Shown one piece after another: positions 41,847 to 52,996 of a DNA stretch of 64,000 nucleotides; position 1 is the first letter of the stretch, and each line of letters begins with the position of its first letter. Both the position numbers and the translations under genes were made by a program. Origin of the DNA: Tritrichomonas musculus. Its lineage: Eukaryota; Parabasalia; Tritrichomonadida; Tritrichomonadidae. The stretch covers positions 682,001 to 746,000 of the forward strand of contig JAPFFF010000029.1 of the NCBI GenBank assembly GCA_039105265.1, read 5' to 3'. The notes under the pieces are model-generated. The model was not told where the DNA came from, did no database searches, and worked only from the letters and a program-made list of their open reading frames with translations.

Positions 41847-44800
41847 ATGAATACAACTCTTTCACTAGTAGAAACGCTTCGATATTTTACAGTTCGCCCG
41901 CATATTCCATCTGACGATTCAAAATTTAGTCAGTTTTTTAGAAGTTGCGAAATTCCATCTATTGAATCTCACGCTATCCAAAATTTATGTGAGCATTTAT
42001 CCGAATCAGCGTCTCCTATGTATAGTTCTTATAGCGTAATAAATCAATTTTCTAGTTCTTTTCATTTTTCATCTAACGAACTTATTAAACTTCTAGAATT
42101 TAAAGATGATACACTAGATGAAACTCAAAAAACAGATGTTTTATTAATTATTTTCAAAAATTCAATTGCTTTTCTTTGTTTGGATGAGCAAAGTATAAAT
42201 GAAACTTACACTTATTATAATCATTTAATTCTTGTTATCAAGTCTTTAACAACTTTTCAGGCTGGTTTTACAAAATCTTTGTTTTGGGTTTTATATGTGA
42301 TTGTTCTTATGAAAGCAATCCCAAAAATCCCAATCACATATCATATTACTAATCTTATATGCACAGAAATTGAATCATCAATGATTGAAAATCCGAACTC
42401 ACTTTTAATTTTCGTTGAATTTCTCAAAAAAATTAATCAAGACAAAATTCAAAATTCAAAAGATGGTCAAGAAAGTAGCACTGAAAACGAAAGTCAAAAA
42501 AATCAAATTTATGAAATGAATAGTAGTGATAGCAAAATGGAAAGTTCAAATAATAATATAAGTAAAGATATTAATTTTGTAGAATATCATTGTGATGGCG
42601 ATGAATGTCATATTGATGTCAAAGAAAAAAACGATTTAGAAGTTATTGAATCTAAAGTTTGCCTATCTATTCAAAAATTAATTATTGCGTATGATAAAGA
42701 GAATATTGAGTATGATGAAGTTCCCCTTATAGAATTAATTAAAGAGAGATTTTTTAAACTAGATCCGGAACAGATGATGGTTGTCCCATTAATTGCAAAG
42801 CATAAAATCTCGAAATCAGTTATTTCTTTATATGAAGGACTTCCACCAATTCTTTGTAATTTCGATTCTGATTTTGTTGAAGATGACTATTCATTTGAAA
42901 AGCCAACTGAATTTACTTTTGCTGAGTTTGATTTTAATAATAGTTTAAAAGATGATGAAAACGATTCAGATGATGAAAATAGTAAAGAGCACAAAAAGCA
43001 TCATAGAAGAAAAAAGCATCATCATAAAACGCTTGAAGATGATGATTATGAATCAGAATATTCTGATCTAAGTGCCGACCATCCTAAAACGCATGTCAAA
43101 AATAGTAAAACAACAGGTTACTTTCTATCGCCCATACTTAGAAAGCAATTAAAAAGCATTCTATTCCTTTTCAATTATATACACTATTCATATATTGACG
43201 CTTTTTTCGGTAAATTTTCTGAAATTGCTCACGATTCATATAAAAACTATTTTATTTTCTTATACTTCTTAACGCATATCAACTTTAACCATGAAACCTT
43301 ACCACAAGTATTTGATGCAATATTATGGGATAAGTTATTTGTTCCAAGTGTAACCATATTTAACTCAAATCATTGCTTTAATAGTAAATTTGACTGTTAT
43401 AGTGATTTAAAAGACGATCAAGAAGAGCACAAAGAACGGAAGTGCGATGAAAATGATTCTGATTCAGAAACTCACAACAAAAAATCTCCACCTGAGAAGC
43501 CATGTTCATTTTGCCTATCCTCATTTTACAGAGAAAGAGGAATTATGATCATTATTGTTCATGGTCCGAATTACATTAATAATTTATTTGATCATTTTAA
43601 AAATTATCCTTTTTTATTTGCTGAAACTGCGGTTAGAGTCATTAATCATTTACCTAATGTTTATCCGCCCTCTTTTAAGACACGAGACATGTTTGTCATG
43701 TTACTTAATGTTCAAGAAAATCTTCTGAAAATTGAAGAAATGATCAAAGCTGGAAAAGTGAAGTCAATTTCAAAAACCGATTTCAAAATGGCAACAGATG
43801 CGAGGTCAGCCATTTTCCACCTCATAATGAAGCTTCTGCATTCTCCGTTATCGCGGCAATTAGCACTCGATCCACTTTTTGACTCGCTTTCAGACAAATC
43901 CTTTTCAAAAAGCATGTTTAAGTCGCTTTCGAAAGACTCGAGAATGGCGAATTGTGCGTTTTTAATCAACATGTTTCACTTGTTAGCCAAATCAAAGCCT
44001 CCTCATTCGTTAATGAGAAAATTGGTCAATCAAGCATCGCATGTTGTCACCAAAGATCCGCTCGTTTCGTCGTCACTTTTGCTTGCCTTATTTGACAGTT
44101 TGAATTCGTATCCAAATCAAGCGATTTTGTCGTCAACGTTGAGCATCATGATAAGCATTGTTTCGAAGTCATCCAAGGTCAATTTTGTTCATGGTGTTTA
44201 TTCGCAATTGAGCTTAGTAATACCGAAGAACAAGCTTCGTTGTTTTGATCAACTTTTTCAGCTTCTATCGGCGTCTAATCAAGTGAAAGTTGGAATGAAC
44301 TTCATCATCACTCGGCCTTCGTTTGTTGTTACTGTTTTTTCTGTTTTCTTGAATTTTAAAGAAGAAAAGTTGTTATTTAATGAAATGTCAAATTTGTGTG
44401 ACTATTCAAATTACAACTGTCTCCAACTTTTCAGAGGTGAAGCCGATCTTCTTCTTCTTGCAATGATCTATCATTGGCCCGACGACTTCATGTTTCGTGA
44501 CTTCAAGATACGGAACATTAAAGAGAAGCACAAACTTTTTGAATACACAATTCCAGTCTTTTTAAAAATTGCAGGAACGAGGTCTTCAGAAATCGCTGCT
44601 GAAAAAATCATCAGAATCATTTCGCCTCATGAAGATGGGAAAGTTTCGCCCATTGCTTCGAAATTCATTAAGTTAGTGTCACCACTTCACAAGACGATGA
44701 AAGATCACGTGAAAACAGGCTTTCCAATTGGCATTCAACAACAGATCACTGAATACACAAGAATTCCCTACGATCACATTTTGAATGGTTCAACGATAGC

Positions 44801-47800
44801 CTTCACTTTTTATGTTGACAATTTTTTGTCATCGAAAATTAACATAAAACCGACAATTTTCCAGATAACCGTCTCAAATTTGACCTTCATTGAATTCTTG
44901 ATCGAGGCAACATCACTCATTTGCGCTGTCGATAACGGAGGAAATCGAATGGAAGTTGCTGTAGCTCAGAACATCCCAACAAACAAGTGGAACTTGGTCA
45001 CTGTTCAAATCAGCGAAGTTTCAAAAACTTCTTTGCAAATTGACACTACAATTGACCTTAACCCCCATACTAAGTATTCACATAACTTCCCAATCAAGTC
45101 GTCAGAACGTGACACTTTCGATATCAAAGTCGGAAACCAGACAAAGTTCCACGGTGATAAAGGAATCTTGGCTTGCATCTTCCAGCTCGGAAGCTTCGCC
45201 TATTTCGACCACATGATGAATGTGCAAAAATTTTTTGAGGATTGGCTTGAGTCGTCTTCATCGTCGTTGATTGTTCCATTGAAAGGTGATCAACCGATGA
45301 AATACCCGGGATTGAATGCAATCACGAATCCGGTGATTGTTTCAGCATTATTTCCGAACATCATTGTCATTTTCAATCATTATTTTCCACCTGAAAGATT
45401 TCTGCCAATATTCAATCAATACGACATATACACGCACAAGTATTCGATACTTGTAATAAAGGCTCTTCCAGGTTTCTATGATTCCAAGATATCGAAACTC
45501 TTTTCAGTTCTTCCTTATTTTTTTGTTAAAACTACGCAGCCGATCACTTATGGTCATTATTTGGCCTTTTACGATTATCTTAAATATTGTCCAACCATGT
45601 GTGACAAGTTTTCGCTGTTTGACAACATCATGTTTAATCTTTCGTGGTGGCTCAACATTAATGAGAATGAATTACAGAAGGTTTTGAACCATGTTTCTAC
45701 AAAGATGTATCATGAATACACTGAGTACTTCATGCAAGATGACTTCTTTAAGAGATTTATCGGTTGCTATCGTATTCTATTCAATGAATTGAGTGATGAA
45801 AAGAAAGGCGAAAATAAAAGAAATATTGACCTCTTCATGGACAAATTGGATGCCGTTGTCTTGAACCGTGTCAAGGTTAAATTCACCCTCGACGATTGCA
45901 ACTTGATGCTGAACTCAATCTTGAGCGCAAAGAAGAAAGAGTTGGTTGAACATCTATTGTCATTGATGCTTTCGTTGCTTAAGTACATTCAACCGACGGA
46001 GAGCATTATTTACTTGTTGATGAATGTTCCTTTTGGTAAGGATCCCGATTTGTTCTCTCCTCTTGTTCATTGCTTGAAGATCATTGCGCCTGACTTTTAT
46101 GGGTCCATCATTCTGTTGGAGTCGAGATTGCCTGACAACTTTTATTACGACAAATTGTTCGATGACGTCTTTGAATTCCCTGAAATGTTTCCAATTGCGT
46201 TTTTGATTGCAATTAATCACGACAAAGACATCCAGATGAAGCTGATTGACACTTACATTCAGTTCTCTCTAGATGATACAAAACGTGAAATGATCAAAAA
46301 GTGCTACTATTGGCAAATATGGCCAATTGTATTTGGCCTTCAAGTTGATCAAGAATTGCAAAAGAAAGTGTCAATTTTCTTGGCTCAAATGTTCACAAAT
46401 CCTTTCGATGTTGAAAATTTGGATCTAGCTATTGTATCAATTAAGTTCTTCGAGGTGTCAACTACATTTGATACTGGATTCCTGATATCTTCAATAATGA
46501 ATAATGTTTACAATTTGTGTGCTGATAAATTGAGTGGTAAAGAACTTCGTGTTTTAAGTAAAAGGTTCTTCTTTGTTATGTATTGTGAGTTCAGATATGG
46601 TTCGCATTCACAAAATATGATTAAATTGTTCAAGAATTCACCTTTCCAGCCAAATTCACATTGTACAATTGAAAACCATTCATTTGATGATGCAATAATC
46701 ACAAATGAAGGTCTTGTAAACATCAGCGATTTCAACAACGACTCGATTCTTGCTGAAAATGACGATACTTTTAATAATATAAAGAAAGATATCGTTGCAG
46801 AAAGCAAATCTAGAAAAACTACTACAATTAATGAACAAGAACATATTAAAAATAAAAATGATCCAGAAGTTGAGAATAATAATGATAATGATGATGAAAG
46901 TGATGATGATGATAATGATAATGAGAGTGATAGTGACGATAAAGATGATAAAAAAGGTATCAAAAGAAAGAAGAAAGGTTTCTATAAGAAATTGCTGAAG
47001 CATAATAGAAATTATGATGATAGTGATGACAGTGATAATGAAAAATTGGTTGAATCAAGTGTTGTAAGTAACGATAACGACGTTTATGAATTTAATGAAC
47101 GTGAATGTTACGATTACTTCAGTCGAATGAATCATTATTTCATGACATTAACAATCATTCCTTTGTTTAGCGAGATCAAGACCATGGATGCTGCCTTCAA
47201 AGCCTTCCATTTTGAAGAACAGCATGAAATCCGCTTTATGATTGTTTTCAAGCCAATTGACAGTGATCTAAAAAGTACAGCTCTTCTTTTAGCGGATAAA
47301 ATATCAGATAATGTCTTTTCCAAGCTTTTAACTGTTCTTTTAGTCCAAGATAACTCACCAATTAAAACCACCAAGCCAGATCTTGAAGTTCTTAAATATC
47401 ATAATTCTGTAATTACACCATTTTTACTTTCTGTCAGACAAAACACCAAGAAGAAAAGGTTTGAAATCCAATCATTTTTCAATAAATTCTGGACATCGGT
47501 GCATAATATTGAAGCCATTAAAATTGAAGATCCTTTGATCACTTTCAAGAAAGAGATTCAAACGTTCAAAGAACATAATTTAGAACAATATTTACAAATA
47601 ATGAAGAAATTCATCTTTTCTGAACAAGTTCTTGAAACAATGAATGAAAATATAAAAACTGAATATAGTCGAAGTTTCCGTTTTTCTGATAATTTCAACA
47701 CTGCAGTTGTCAAAAAGACGATCAAGCATGATAACAAGATCATTAAGAAATCAGATCATGAAAAAGCCTTCTCAAAACAAACGTACATTATTTCGTCATG

Positions 47801-50800
47801 GGTTTGTTTAAAGATCAGCATTAATTCACAGAAAAAGTGCATGTTTTACGTCACACGAAACAAGATTATCATTGTTATTGAGAAGCGGAAAAAAGTTGAA
47901 TTAAAAGCATCTGAAATCACTCATATTTTGACCAAAAACCGATTACAAAGGCCAACTGCAATTGAATTTTTCACTGAATCTGGTTCTTCTTATCTTCTTG
48001 ACTTTGCTCCAGTTTTAGCGTCTGAAATCATGAAAAAACTAGAGTCAATTAGAATGAAGAATTTAATTGATCGTGAGAATTCAAACTTTGCTGAATTCAT
48101 CCTTAAAAAAGACCTTCTCAAAAACTGGGAAAAAGGAAAAATCACGAATTACGAATTCTTAATGAAATTGAACATGTTCACTGGAAGATCATTTAAAGAT
48201 ACAGAAAATTACATGATATTTCCATTCGTTCAAATCAATGAGAAAAAGATTCGTGATTTTTCATTGCCGATGCCGATACAAGATCCTAAACGTCTTGCCC
48301 ACTTTTTCCAATCGGCGGAAATGAATCATTTCATGTTTGGTTCAGCTCCGTCGAACTCGATGTTACTGTCATATTATTTTCTTCGTCTTGAGCCATACAC
48401 GTCATTACACAAAGCAATAAATGACGGACATTTTGACATTGCTGGGCGACTTTTCAATTCTTATCCACAATTCATGACAAGCTTAGTTAACGGCGATGAA
48501 TGGAAAGAATGTTCGCCTGAATTCTACAGTTTTCCGGAAATTTTCATGGACTTGAATAACGTCATGCATGAAGCTCTGGATATTGCACGAAGTGAGTCAA
48601 TGAATATTAAGATGAGAATGGATGAAGACATGTCACGGATGGATTTGAAAACATCAATTAGAAAGTCTTTCATTGGTCGTCCTATTAATAACGATATCTA
48701 TCGTAGTAATTATTATCACAACTTCAACAAAAAGCCAAGTATTTACAACTGCACGAGCGATTGTGATAAGTGCATGACACTGATCAGCTCTAACGAAAAC
48801 GCAAGCTACAACAGCGAAAATGGAAGCAATTATCATAGAGCTGGCATAAATGAAGTAAATGAAAGTAACACGAGTTCTTTGTTCCCATTCTCTACTCATC
48901 TGCATAAATCTGACAGTCACCTCTTAATTGCTAACAATTATAACCGTATAAATTCAGATAATAATAATAATAATAATGAATTGAGTGCACCTGAAGAAAA
49001 TTTGCCAATGTGTATCGTCCCTAACGAAGATAACAACAACTTGAACCAGAGCGAAGGAAGCTTCGAGGAGATGATGAAGATAAACAAGGAAGAAAGTAGC
49101 AGCAAAATGAGCAACTCAACATCAAGCGACACTTTGGAAAATGAAAGCGAAGCTGAAAGTCAAAGTGAAGAAGGAATAAGATTGTCAAATAAACGGTCGG
49201 CTTGTCATCTTAATGAATTAGAAAAAGGAGAAACAACAGCACAAGAAATCAAAGAAGATGAAGAATGTATGAAAAAGTCAGTCGAAATCATCAAAGAGAA
49301 AGAAAAAGAAAGAGAAAGTAAACAAGAAAAAAGCATCGAAATGCATAAAAACAAAGACAAAAACGCAGAAAAAGAAACCGATAACAATGATGATAATGAT
49401 AAATATGAGATGGAAAATGGATTTAGAAGAGTGAAAAGTTTCATCGATAGTGAAAGTGATGAAGGCTCATTTGAAGACAACAATGACGAAGAATTTGAAG
49501 ATTATGATGATAATGATGACGCGTCACAGAAAGGGAACACTCACGTTGAGAGTTCTTCGGAGTATCACAATGTGAATGGCGATCTTTCTACGCATTACAA
49601 CTCAGTCTTCGACTTCATCTACAACAACAGGAAAGTGCTGGAGAGCGAGTATGTATCCAGCCATCTTGGCGAGTGGATCGACATGATCTGGGGCATCAGC
49701 CAGCACAATCGAGGAGGCGACATCTGGATCTCCTATCTCTACAACGACTGCTGGAGCAAGTTCCGCGAGAGTGACAAAGAATCGGAACGATCTGTGATTC
49801 CATTGATGCTTAGCAAGCTTGGTTCCATTCCGCCACAAGTCTTCTTTGCTCATGTCAACAAGCAGGCACGATCGAACTACAGCAAATACTTCGACAAAGT
49901 CAGCTTCAGGGAAGGAGACAGAGAGTCAAGCCCAAGGATGCGACTGACCATGAAAACGCAATTCATGAACATCATGAATGAAAACAAGTCGACCATTTAT
50001 CATGGAATGTTTCATGTTAAGCTCAACAAGGTCAAAGAACAAGTCAAAAAGACCAGTTCAAAAATGGCTTTTATCTTTGAAATTGACAATGAATTGCATT
50101 TGATCGTCTTCTTTGAAAATGGTCTAATTCAAAGCTACACCGTTGATATTGAAAGAAAGGAAATTCACCCTTTTTCACCTGAGCCGTTAAACTTGAAGAT
50201 TCCAAGTGATTCTAAATTCGTTTGTCAAAAAGAAACCGTTTTTATATTTGACCAAAAATCTGACAAAATTTATTGTGTCAATTTGAATAAATTAATAACG
50301 GTCGATGTAAAAATGGACTATGATATAGACTTCGCTTGCGGGCTCGCGAAGTTCGGAAATACAGTAGTTGCAATGAAATGTGGTTCACTCAGTCTCTGGA
50401 ATTACCCTCATCTCAATTTCACGCCATTACCATGTATTAATATGGAATCGATATCTGCAATGACAGTAAACACAACTTACAGAAATATAGTCTATTGTAC
50501 GAACGATGGCTATTTAAGAACTTATTCCGTCTCTAAGAAAAAGATCTTAAATTCCGTAAAAATTGACTGTATAGCTGAAAAAATTTTGACCACTAAAAAT
50601 TGGGCTTTCGTGATCGTTTATTCTCCAGGATGGTTATATTTATTTAATATAAACGGACTTATTATTAAAAGTTTACAGATTGACTTCGAAATATATAATT
50701 GGTGCACTTTCAGTGATCATAAAGGATTCGATTACGTCTGCTGCGTCGATCCAATCGGTTACATTTACACTTTCGAGGCATATTATATTGAAAATGTTGA

Positions 50801-50918
50801 ATTAATAGCAGGTTGCCATGATAGAATTATTTCTTTGTATTTTTATGATAGTTATCAATGTATCGTCGCTTGCGCTTCAAATTCAAAGGTTTATTTCATT
50901 TCTTATAATATTATATAA
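41847..50918 (+). CDS. BEACH-domain protein (LvsA/neurobeachin-like) with ConA-like, PH, split BEACH and WD40 regions
   Basis: 3023 residues, typical length for the large BEACH proteins that control membrane fusion, vesicle size and cytokinesis. Residues about 1-970 are helical, armadillo-like, with acidic inserts. A concanavalin-A-like domain lies near 980-1120 (GSTIAFTFYVDNFL; NKWNLVTVQIS). The middle is helical with a long Asp/Glu/Ser/Lys insert (about 1640-1735). A PH-BEACH domain starts near 1980 (YIISSWVCLKISINSQKKCM). The BEACH domain starts near 2087 (LTNYEFLMKLN-like, then DTENYMIFPFV). It is interrupted after PEFYSFPEIFMDLN by about 350 low-complexity residues and resumes at SEYVSSHLGEWIDMIWG. 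WD40-like repeats fill about 2700-3023. There is no frameshift. The insert is the striking feature. Confidence 0.9.
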   Translation: MNTTLSLVETLRYFTVRPHIPSDDSKFSQFFRSCEIPSIESHAIQNLCEHLSESASPMYSSYSVINQFSSSFHFSSNELIKLLEFKDDTLDETQKTDVLLIIFKNSIAFLCLDEQSINETYTYYNHLILVIKSLTTFQAGFTKSLFWVLYVIVLMKAIPKIPITYHITNLICTEIESSMIENPNSLLIFVEFLKKINQDKIQNSKDGQESSTENESQKNQIYEMNSSDSKMESSNNNISKDINFVEYHCDGDECHIDVKEKNDLEVIESKVCLSIQKLIIAYDKENIEYDEVPLIELIKERFFKLDPEQMMVVPLIAKHKISKSVISLYEGLPPILCNFDSDFVEDDYSFEKPTEFTFAEFDFNNSLKDDENDSDDENSKEHKKHHRRKKHHHKTLEDDDYESEYSDLSADHPKTHVKNSKTTGYFLSPILRKQLKSILFLFNYIHYSYIDAFFGKFSEIAHDSYKNYFIFLYFLTHINFNHETLPQVFDAILWDKLFVPSVTIFNSNHCFNSKFDCYSDLKDDQEEHKERKCDENDSDSETHNKKSPPEKPCSFCLSSFYRERGIMIIIVHGPNYINNLFDHFKNYPFLFAETAVRVINHLPNVYPPSFKTRDMFVMLLNVQENLLKIEEMIKAGKVKSISKTDFKMATDARSAIFHLIMKLLHSPLSRQLALDPLFDSLSDKSFSKSMFKSLSKDSRMANCAFLINMFHLLAKSKPPHSLMRKLVNQASHVVTKDPLVSSSLLLALFDSLNSYPNQAILSSTLSIMISIVSKSSKVNFVHGVYSQLSLVIPKNKLRCFDQLFQLLSASNQVKVGMNFIITRPSFVVTVFSVFLNFKEEKLLFNEMSNLCDYSNYNCLQLFRGEADLLLLAMIYHWPDDFMFRDFKIRNIKEKHKLFEYTIPVFLKIAGTRSSEIAAEKIIRIISPHEDGKVSPIASKFIKLVSPLHKTMKDHVKTGFPIGIQQQITEYTRIPYDHILNGSTIAFTFYVDNFLSSKINIKPTIFQITVSNLTFIEFLIEATSLICAVDNGGNRMEVAVAQNIPTNKWNLVTVQISEVSKTSLQIDTTIDLNPHTKYSHNFPIKSSERDTFDIKVGNQTKFHGDKGILACIFQLGSFAYFDHMMNVQKFFEDWLESSSSSLIVPLKGDQPMKYPGLNAITNPVIVSALFPNIIVIFNHYFPPERFLPIFNQYDIYTHKYSILVIKALPGFYDSKISKLFSVLPYFFVKTTQPITYGHYLAFYDYLKYCPTMCDKFSLFDNIMFNLSWWLNINENELQKVLNHVSTKMYHEYTEYFMQDDFFKRFIGCYRILFNELSDEKKGENKRNIDLFMDKLDAVVLNRVKVKFTLDDCNLMLNSILSAKKKELVEHLLSLMLSLLKYIQPTESIIYLLMNVPFGKDPDLFSPLVHCLKIIAPDFYGSIILLESRLPDNFYYDKLFDDVFEFPEMFPIAFLIAINHDKDIQMKLIDTYIQFSLDDTKREMIKKCYYWQIWPIVFGLQVDQELQKKVSIFLAQMFTNPFDVENLDLAIVSIKFFEVSTTFDTGFLISSIMNNVYNLCADKLSGKELRVLSKRFFFVMYCEFRYGSHSQNMIKLFKNSPFQPNSHCTIENHSFDDAIITNEGLVNISDFNNDSILAENDDTFNNIKKDIVAESKSRKTTTINEQEHIKNKNDPEVENNNDNDDESDDDDNDNESDSDDKDDKKGIKRKKKGFYKKLLKHNRNYDDSDDSDNEKLVESSVVSNDNDVYEFNERECYDYFSRMNHYFMTLTIIPLFSEIKTMDAAFKAFHFEEQHEIRFMIVFKPIDSDLKSTALLLADKISDNVFSKLLTVLLVQDNSPIKTTKPDLEVLKYHNSVITPFLLSVRQNTKKKRFEIQSFFNKFWTSVHNIEAIKIEDPLITFKKEIQTFKEHNLEQYLQIMKKFIFSEQVLETMNENIKTEYSRSFRFSDNFNTAVVKKTIKHDNKIIKKSDHEKAFSKQTYIISSWVCLKISINSQKKCMFYVTRNKIIIVIEKRKKVELKASEITHILTKNRLQRPTAIEFFTESGSSYLLDFAPVLASEIMKKLESIRMKNLIDRENSNFAEFILKKDLLKNWEKGKITNYEFLMKLNMFTGRSFKDTENYMIFPFVQINEKKIRDFSLPMPIQDPKRLAHFFQSAEMNHFMFGSAPSNSMLLSYYFLRLEPYTSLHKAINDGHFDIAGRLFNSYPQFMTSLVNGDEWKECSPEFYSFPEIFMDLNNVMHEALDIARSESMNIKMRMDEDMSRMDLKTSIRKSFIGRPINNDIYRSNYYHNFNKKPSIYNCTSDCDKCMTLISSNENASYNSENGSNYHRAGINEVNESNTSSLFPFSTHLHKSDSHLLIANNYNRINSDNNNNNNELSAPEENLPMCIVPNEDNNNLNQSEGSFEEMMKINKEESSSKMSNSTSSDTLENESEAESQSEEGIRLSNKRSACHLNELEKGETTAQEIKEDEECMKKSVEIIKEKEKERESKQEKSIEMHKNKDKNAEKETDNNDDNDKYEMENGFRRVKSFIDSESDEGSFEDNNDEEFEDYDDNDDASQKGNTHVESSSEYHNVNGDLSTHYNSVFDFIYNNRKVLESEYVSSHLGEWIDMIWGISQHNRGGDIWISYLYNDCWSKFRESDKESERSVIPLMLSKLGSIPPQVFFAHVNKQARSNYSKYFDKVSFREGDRESSPRMRLTMKTQFMNIMNENKSTIYHGMFHVKLNKVKEQVKKTSSKMAFIFEIDNELHLIVFFENGLIQSYTVDIERKEIHPFSPEPLNLKIPSDSKFVCQKETVFIFDQKSDKIYCVNLNKLITVDVKMDYDIDFACGLAKFGNTVVAMKCGSLSLWNYPHLNFTPLPCINMESISAMTVNTTYRNIVYCTNDGYLRTYSVSKKKILNSVKIDCIAEKILTTKNWAFVIVYSPGWLYLFNINGLIIKSLQIDFEIYNWCTFSDHKGFDYVCCVDPIGYIYTFEAYYIENVELIAGCHDRIISLYFYDSYQCIVACASNSKVYFISYNII

Positions 50919-52996
50919 ATTGTTTTTTATTTTTTATTATTTTGTTAAAGAAATTCAATATGTTTTATCAATTTTGATTGTTTTTTTAATTTTTTTTTTT
51001 AATTGAATTTAATCGTAGTTGGCATATTTTTTCTATTGTATTTGATTGAATTTTAAACTCTATCTAAAAATGTTCTACAATTGAATTTTAAGAGAGTATT
51101 CAAATTATCATTTTTTTTTTTGTTTTTTGTTTTTTGTTTTTTTTTTCCCATGCGCCTTTATGGTGATTCGAAGGTTTTTTCCAAAGCTCTTTTTTGTTGA
51201 GAGTAGCGCATGTCCCAAAGAAAGTTGTAATTCCTCTTAAGGGCGTGGCTATTTCTTTCAAAACCCAGGGCTCCTTATATAAAAATAGCTTCCTGAAAGG
51301 ATAATTATAAAAATAAACTTCTGTAAAATTGAATACATTACTTTGGGAGAAAAAAGAAATTTTCGACACTTTATCGTTTTTTTAGTCAATTTTCAGTGGA
51401 AAATATGGTTTATGTGTGCGTAAAGGAGAACATTTTTGGACTGAGTTTAAAAAAAAATTCAAAAATAGGAAAAGTGAAGTGAAATGAAAATTCAACAAGA
51501 GAAAAGGTCAACTTCTTGAATTATTTGAATGAGTGCTTCAGAAAAAAAATGAGAGGATTTGCATCATGAACTGAACTATGTATATCTTGTATATTCACTT
51601 TAAAATACATGTGCTCACAACCCAAAATCGCATCCTTTATGTTTTATGATGATTGGAGAACAAAAAGTTTGTTTTTTAATTATCACGTGTAAAAAATAAA
51701 TCATTCAATATTTGAAATAAATTCTTAAACACCATAAGTTTACACAGGAAAATTAAAAAACAAAGTTTATTTTGAAAATGCAATCAATTGATGTTTCTAA
51801 TTCATCTCCAAGTTCAAAAAAAAGTTAAAGGTAAATAAGAATTTTTGATTAATTAATAAACTTTTTGAATATTACTTTGAAAAATATTTATTATTATCTT
51901 AGATTTAAAAAGAATAAAAGTAATAAAAACATCATTTTTAATCTTTGTATAATTGATTAAGCAGTAACTTATTTATAAAATATCAAAACTCATCATTTTT
52001 ATCTAATTGTCTTTCAAAGTTTTTTAATGTATTTGAGTTCTAGCATATTAGTGTGACTGTAAATATGAAATTACCTCACTATCTTAATATAGATCATCGA
52101 TGTAAATGTAAATCTAATTTTTCTATGAAATTGCATCAGTTGGTAAAAATTGAAATGAGCTTGAAAAAAAATTCTCAAAATTTTAAACTTGCAAGTGATT
52201 AAAAATGAATGTCTCACAGTTGAATGTTTCTTTACTCAGTAAAAAAAAAAAAAAAAAAAATAGAAATTAGGAATGATGCCAAAATGTGTTTTGCTTTGTC
52301 TTAATTCCGTTTTTGTCAAATTTGAAAACAAGTTTCCTTCATCTTTGAGAGTTCAATACACATTAAAATAGAAATATATGTTTATTTATATCAATGAAAA
52401 GATCAATTATGAATTTATTCTAAAAAACGAAAGTAGTTTAAAAATTGTCAAGATAGGTGTAGCATGATATAATTTTACTATGATAAGCAAAGGAAATTCA
52501 GAGTAATGATCGATATCAAGCAAAAGCAGTAAAATATATCAAGTATGTACAATAATAGTAGTAATATATTAGAGACTAAGTTCACAATCAATTTCTGATT
52601 CGTATTAAAAAAAAGAAAAGTGATTAATAAAAAATAATTATAAGTTTTTTCCTCTTTTTTCCTTATTAAATTGCATTTCATCAGTTTTGAATTTTTTTAA
52701 TGTAAAGTTTCATGATGAAACTTTCATCAAATTTGATTTATGGATAAGATAAATATTTGTCTTCATAAAATTTGTTCATTAAGATCGATCTTGAGAAGAA
52801 CATTACCATCTTTTGTATCTTTTTAATCGTATAGGTGAAATATTTAAGCCACAATTTGTCAGAACAATTAAAGTTTTTGTTTAAGACCGTTAATTAATTA
52901 TGAATAACCGCCGGTATAAGGTGAATTTTCACATATGTCTGTTTACTATTTAAGTTTTTTTTTTTTTGAGTGGCCACATATTTTCGAATTATATAA
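50919..52996. other. 2-kb AT-rich intergenic region
   Basis: Mostly AT-rich, with an A20 run at 52241-52260. It has one GC-richer island (listed separately). A GC-richer short patch near 52890-52930 (ATAACCGCCGG) sits just before the CCT6 gene and may belong to its promoter. No protein gene is supported; ORFs on either strand are short or lack an ATG. Confidence 0.5.
51147..51300. ncRNA. GC-richer island with inverted repeats, possible structured RNA
   Basis: In otherwise AT-rich intergenic DNA this 150-bp stretch is clearly GC-richer. CATGCGC (51149-51155) and GCGCATG (51206-51212) are perfect inverted copies 50 bases apart and could close a stem. A second part has AAGGGCGTGGC and CCCAGGGCTCC. 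I could not match it to a tRNA, U-snRNA, SRP or RNase P by eye. The strand is unknown. An 89-codon minus-strand frame across it starts with GTG and looks unlikely. Confidence 0.25.

Noticed and set aside
51100-51369. Minus-strand ORF of 89 codons over the GC-rich island
   Set aside because: Starts with GTG and ends in Lys/Asn homopolymer-derived sequence; the island reads better as possible RNA or unknown DNA.
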